A DNA stretch of 19,279 nucleotides from assembly GCA_964573795.1 (NCBI GenBank), contig CAZNMF010000116.1, positions 1-19,279 of the forward strand, written 5' to 3'. A model generated the notes under the pieces. That model did no database searches and was not told the origin of the DNA. It worked only from the letters and a program-made list of their open reading frames with translations. The DNA is from CAZNMF01 sp964573795 (GTDB lineage Bacteria > Acidobacteriota > Vicinamibacteria > Vicinamibacterales > SCN-69-37). A program made the position numbers and the translations under genes. Position 1 is the first letter of the stretch. Each line of letters starts with the position of its first letter. Positions 16,388 through 19,279 of the stretch are shown in pieces.

Positions 16388-17257
16388 ATGCCACGCCGCC
16401 AGCCGAAGCCGCCGTTTCCGCCGCAGCATCAGCCCAAGCCCGGACGGGAGTCGGCGCTGCGGCCACGGCCCCGTTTCGACGCGCCCGACTACAAGGCGGC
16501 GGGCAAGCTCGACGGCAAGGTCGCGCTCGTCACCGGCGGCGACTCCGGCATCGGACGCGCCGTCGCGCTGCTGTTCGCCCGCGAAGGCGCCGACGTCGCG
16601 ATCACGCATCTTCCGGAAGAAATCGGCGACGCCGAGACGGTCCGCGACGCCATCGCCGGCACCGGACGCGACGTCCTGCTGCTGCCGGCGAATCTCGAGG
16701 ACGGCCGTGCCTGCACGGCCGTCGTCGAGAACACGATCGCGCACTTCGGCCGGCTGGACGTCCTCGTCAACAACGCCGCGTTCCAACAGCATCAGGGGTC
16801 ACTCGACGCCTTGCGGGACGAACAGATCGAGCACACGTTTCGCGTCAACATCCTGGCGATGTACCGCATCACCCGCGCGGCGCTCCGTCACCTCGCGCCG
16901 CACAGCGCGATCGTCAACACGGGCTCGATCACCGGCCTCGAGGGCAGCCCGGAGCTGCTGGACTACGCCGCGACGAAGGGCGCCGTCCACGCGTTCACCA
17001 AGTCGCTCGCACGGAATTTGATCGACCGGCACATTCGCGTGAACTGCGTGGCCCCGGGACCGGTGTGGACGCCGCTCAATCCGTCCGACAGCCCGGCCGA
17101 GGAGGTCGCCGAGTTCGGCAAGGACACGCCGATGGGCCGGCCGGCGCAGCCCGAGGAAATTGCGCCAGCCTACGTGTTCTTCGCGTCGGCCGCCGACTCG
17201 AGCTACATCACTGGAGAGGTGCTGACGCTGCTCGGCGGCAAGACCGCGGCCGCCTGA
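16388..17257 (+). CDS. Short-chain dehydrogenase/reductase (SDR), stress-associated type
   Basis: 289 residues. ATG 16388 has GGCGGAG at 16374-16380 with 7-base spacing. The first 35 or so residues are a Pro-, Arg- and Gln-rich extension without a signal peptide. A complete classical SDR Rossmann domain follows: cofactor motif TGGDSGIG (49-56), NNAA (128-131), catalytic S180, Y193 and K197 (YAATK), and the PG motif VAPGPVWTPL. The long N-terminal tail plus the GLEGSPELLDYAATKGAVHAFTKSLA-type region resembles the YhdF/GSP39 general-stress group of SDRs. The substrate cannot be told. It lies downstream of the glycogen/trehalose operon, 118 bases after the debranching gene, and may have its own sigma54 promoter. 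Its 3' end faces the small gene at 17267 with a 9-base gap. Confidence 0.92.
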   Translation: MPRRQPKPPFPPQHQPKPGRESALRPRPRFDAPDYKAAGKLDGKVALVTGGDSGIGRAVALLFAREGADVAITHLPEEIGDAETVRDAIAGTGRDVLLLPANLEDGRACTAVVENTIAHFGRLDVLVNNAAFQQHQGSLDALRDEQIEHTFRVNILAMYRITRAALRHLAPHSAIVNTGSITGLEGSPELLDYAATKGAVHAFTKSLARNLIDRHIRVNCVAPGPVWTPLNPSDSPAEEVAEFGKDTPMGRPAQPEEIAPAYVFFASAADSSYITGEVLTLLGGKTAAA

Positions 17258-17266
17258 TCGCGCATG

Positions 17267-17503
17267 CTACTTGCGCGGACGCGGCGGCGGCTCCGATTCG
17301 TCCTCGCCGTGATTCGTGTCATGTTCGTGCAAGGTCGACGCGCCCGCGTGCTCTTCCGCGTCTTTGCGCGCGGCAGGAATCTCGGGCGACCGGCCCTTGC
17401 CCTTCGGGATCTCCGGACCGCGCACCTGCTCCTCCGGAAGATTGTCCTTCCGAAAGCTCGCGTCGTCTGTGAGGCCAATCTCGAGCTTGTCTTTCCAGGT
17501 CAT
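17267..17503 (-). CDS. Small hydrophilic protein of unknown function
   Basis: 78 residues. ATG 17503 has a strong ribosome-binding site GGAGG (minus strand, 17513-17509) with 5-base spacing, which supports a real gene. The protein is highly charged and probably largely unstructured: MTWKDKLEIGLTDDASFRKDNLPEEQ opens it, then Pro-, Glu- and Lys-rich repeats (RGPEIPKGKGRSPEIPAARKD) and a His/Asp/Glu-rich tail ending PPPRPRK. I recognise no domain. No signal peptide or membrane segment is present. It lies 56 bases downstream of the single-domain response regulator on the same strand and could share its transcript. Composition like this is seen in hydrophilin-like stress proteins, but that is inference. 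Confidence 0.68.
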   Translation of the reverse strand: MTWKDKLEIGLTDDASFRKDNLPEEQVRGPEIPKGKGRSPEIPAARKDAEEHAGASTLHEHDTNHGEDESEPPPRPRK

Positions 17504-17559
17504 GGCGGCCTCCGCGAAATAAGGTGACGTGCGCTCAGCCTGCGACTACGGACGGGCGA

Positions 17560-17991
17560 TTACCAACAAGTGGCACGCGACTGCCCATCGGTTGGCACGC
17601 TCGCGCCAGATGTCTGCGGCGCGATCAAGCGCTCGATCGCGCGCAGCAGCATCGCCGGATCGCACGGCTTGAGGATCATCGTGTCGAAGCCCACGGCGCG
17701 GGCCTCGTCGAGCTGCCGGCCGTGCGAGTACCCGGTCGCCGCGATGAGCGGCAGGCCGCGCGTATCCGGCGACGCGCGCAGGCGCCGCCCCGCTTCCACG
17801 CCTGTGATTCCGGGCAGATCCAGGTCCATGATGACGACGGCCGGACGGCAGTCGGACGCGAGCTGGACGGCGCTGTAGCCGTCGCGCGCGGTCAGCACGT
17901 CGTACCCCGACAACTCGAGGAACAGCCGCCAGCTCTCCAGCGAGTCCTCGTAGTCGTCGACCAGCAGGACACATGGCCGTGTGTTCGTCAT
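17560..17991 (-). CDS. Single-domain response regulator (receiver only)
   Basis: 143 residues from ATG 17991. A complete CheY-like receiver is present: acidic pair D12/D13 (LLVDDYEDS), phospho-acceptor D56 (VIMDLDLPG), T86 (AATGYS) and K108 (MILKPCD). No output domain follows; the last 20 residues are a polar tail ending ATCW. Such proteins act as phosphate relays or by binding partners. An ATG at 18042 would add 17 residues (MIEAGARRRLRDSRSAI); neither start has a clear ribosome-binding site. The receiver-start methionine is preferred because the extra stretch is not receiver-like. The gene is divergent from RR2 with a shared intergenic region of 194 bases, which suggests the two may belong to one phosphorelay. 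No histidine kinase is seen. Confidence 0.9.
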   Translation of the reverse strand: MTNTRPCVLLVDDYEDSLESWRLFLELSGYDVLTARDGYSAVQLASDCRPAVVIMDLDLPGITGVEAGRRLRASPDTRGLPLIAATGYSHGRQLDEARAVGFDTMILKPCDPAMLLRAIERLIAPQTSGASVPTDGQSRATCW

Positions 17992-18085
17992 GATTGCGGA
18001 GCGCGAATCGCGCAGCCTCCTCCTCGCTCCCGCTTCAATCATGATGCCAAGCCCGGCGTCGAATCGCGATCGCGTGTATCAGAAA

Positions 18086-18101
18086 TGGCATCGCGTGTGC
18101 T
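18086..18101 (+). promoter_or_regulatory. Predicted sigma54 promoter of RR2
   Basis: TGGCAT-CGCGT-GTGCT matches the sigma54 consensus at 9 of 11 fixed positions with exact spacing. It lies 84 bases before the RR2 ATG and predicts a start near 18112. Its placement parallels the site upstream of the paralogue RR1, and both leaders contain a GCGTGCAG segment downstream of the promoter. Confidence 0.5.
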
Positions 18102-18185
18102 TCTGGCCTTGCGCGCTCCCGGCGATCGCGCGCGGCCGGGCGTGCAGGACGACAACGTTCCTCTACGGCGCGCGACGAGGCCTGC

Positions 18186-19279
<1,094 letters not shown>

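Noticed and set aside
17571..17586. TGGCACGCGACTGCCC as a sigma54 promoter
   Set aside because: The -24 block is perfect, but the GC of the -12 block is one base too close, and the site is inside the end of the single-domain response regulator gene.

Overview
The window is GC-rich, tightly packed bacterial DNA with very strong G/C third-position bias. It is probably from a soil Acidobacteriota (Vicinamibacteria-like) lineage. This is inferred from three things: a TamA/TamB pair, small stress proteins (DUF2934, DUF6496, CsbD) next to NtrC-type regulators, and intergenic repeats of a kind I associate with that phylum. No rRNA, tRNA, CRISPR array or insertion sequence was seen.

Layout: 1-4036 (minus) is an outer-membrane module, a tamA-like Omp85 gene followed by a tamB-like AsmA-family gene that runs off the left edge. 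4289-7935 (plus) is a sigma54-dependent response regulator (RR1) whose stop overlaps the GTG start of glgX. 8076-8508 (plus) holds two overlapping small genes (DUF2934, DUF6496). A REPIN-like double hairpin then separates them from treY, which is transcribed in the opposite direction (8598-11225, minus). From the treY start region, a plus-strand operon runs the other way: a secreted protein of unknown function, csbD-like, treZ and an archaeal-type glycogen debranching enzyme, followed by a short-chain dehydrogenase (11435-17257). The right end has a small hydrophilic protein and a single-domain response regulator (both minus), then a second sigma54 response regulator (RR2), a close paralogue of RR1, which runs off the right edge.

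How it fits together: GlgX and the second debranching enzyme trim glycogen. TreY turns the reducing end of maltodextrins into a trehalosyl unit and TreZ releases trehalose. CsbD, DUF2934, DUF6496 and the dehydrogenase are families often seen with general-stress genes. The most interesting signal is regulatory. Six sites matching the sigma54 -24/-12 consensus with the correct 10-bp GG-GC spacing lie directly upstream of RR1-glgX, DUF2934, treY, the csbD-treZ operon, the dehydrogenase and RR2. Together with two NtrC-type activators, this suggests a locally encoded sigma54 regulon controlling conversion of glycogen to trehalose. The two activators differ at the sigma54-contact loop (GAFTDA in RR1, GAFTGA in RR2). 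No histidine kinase is present in the window.
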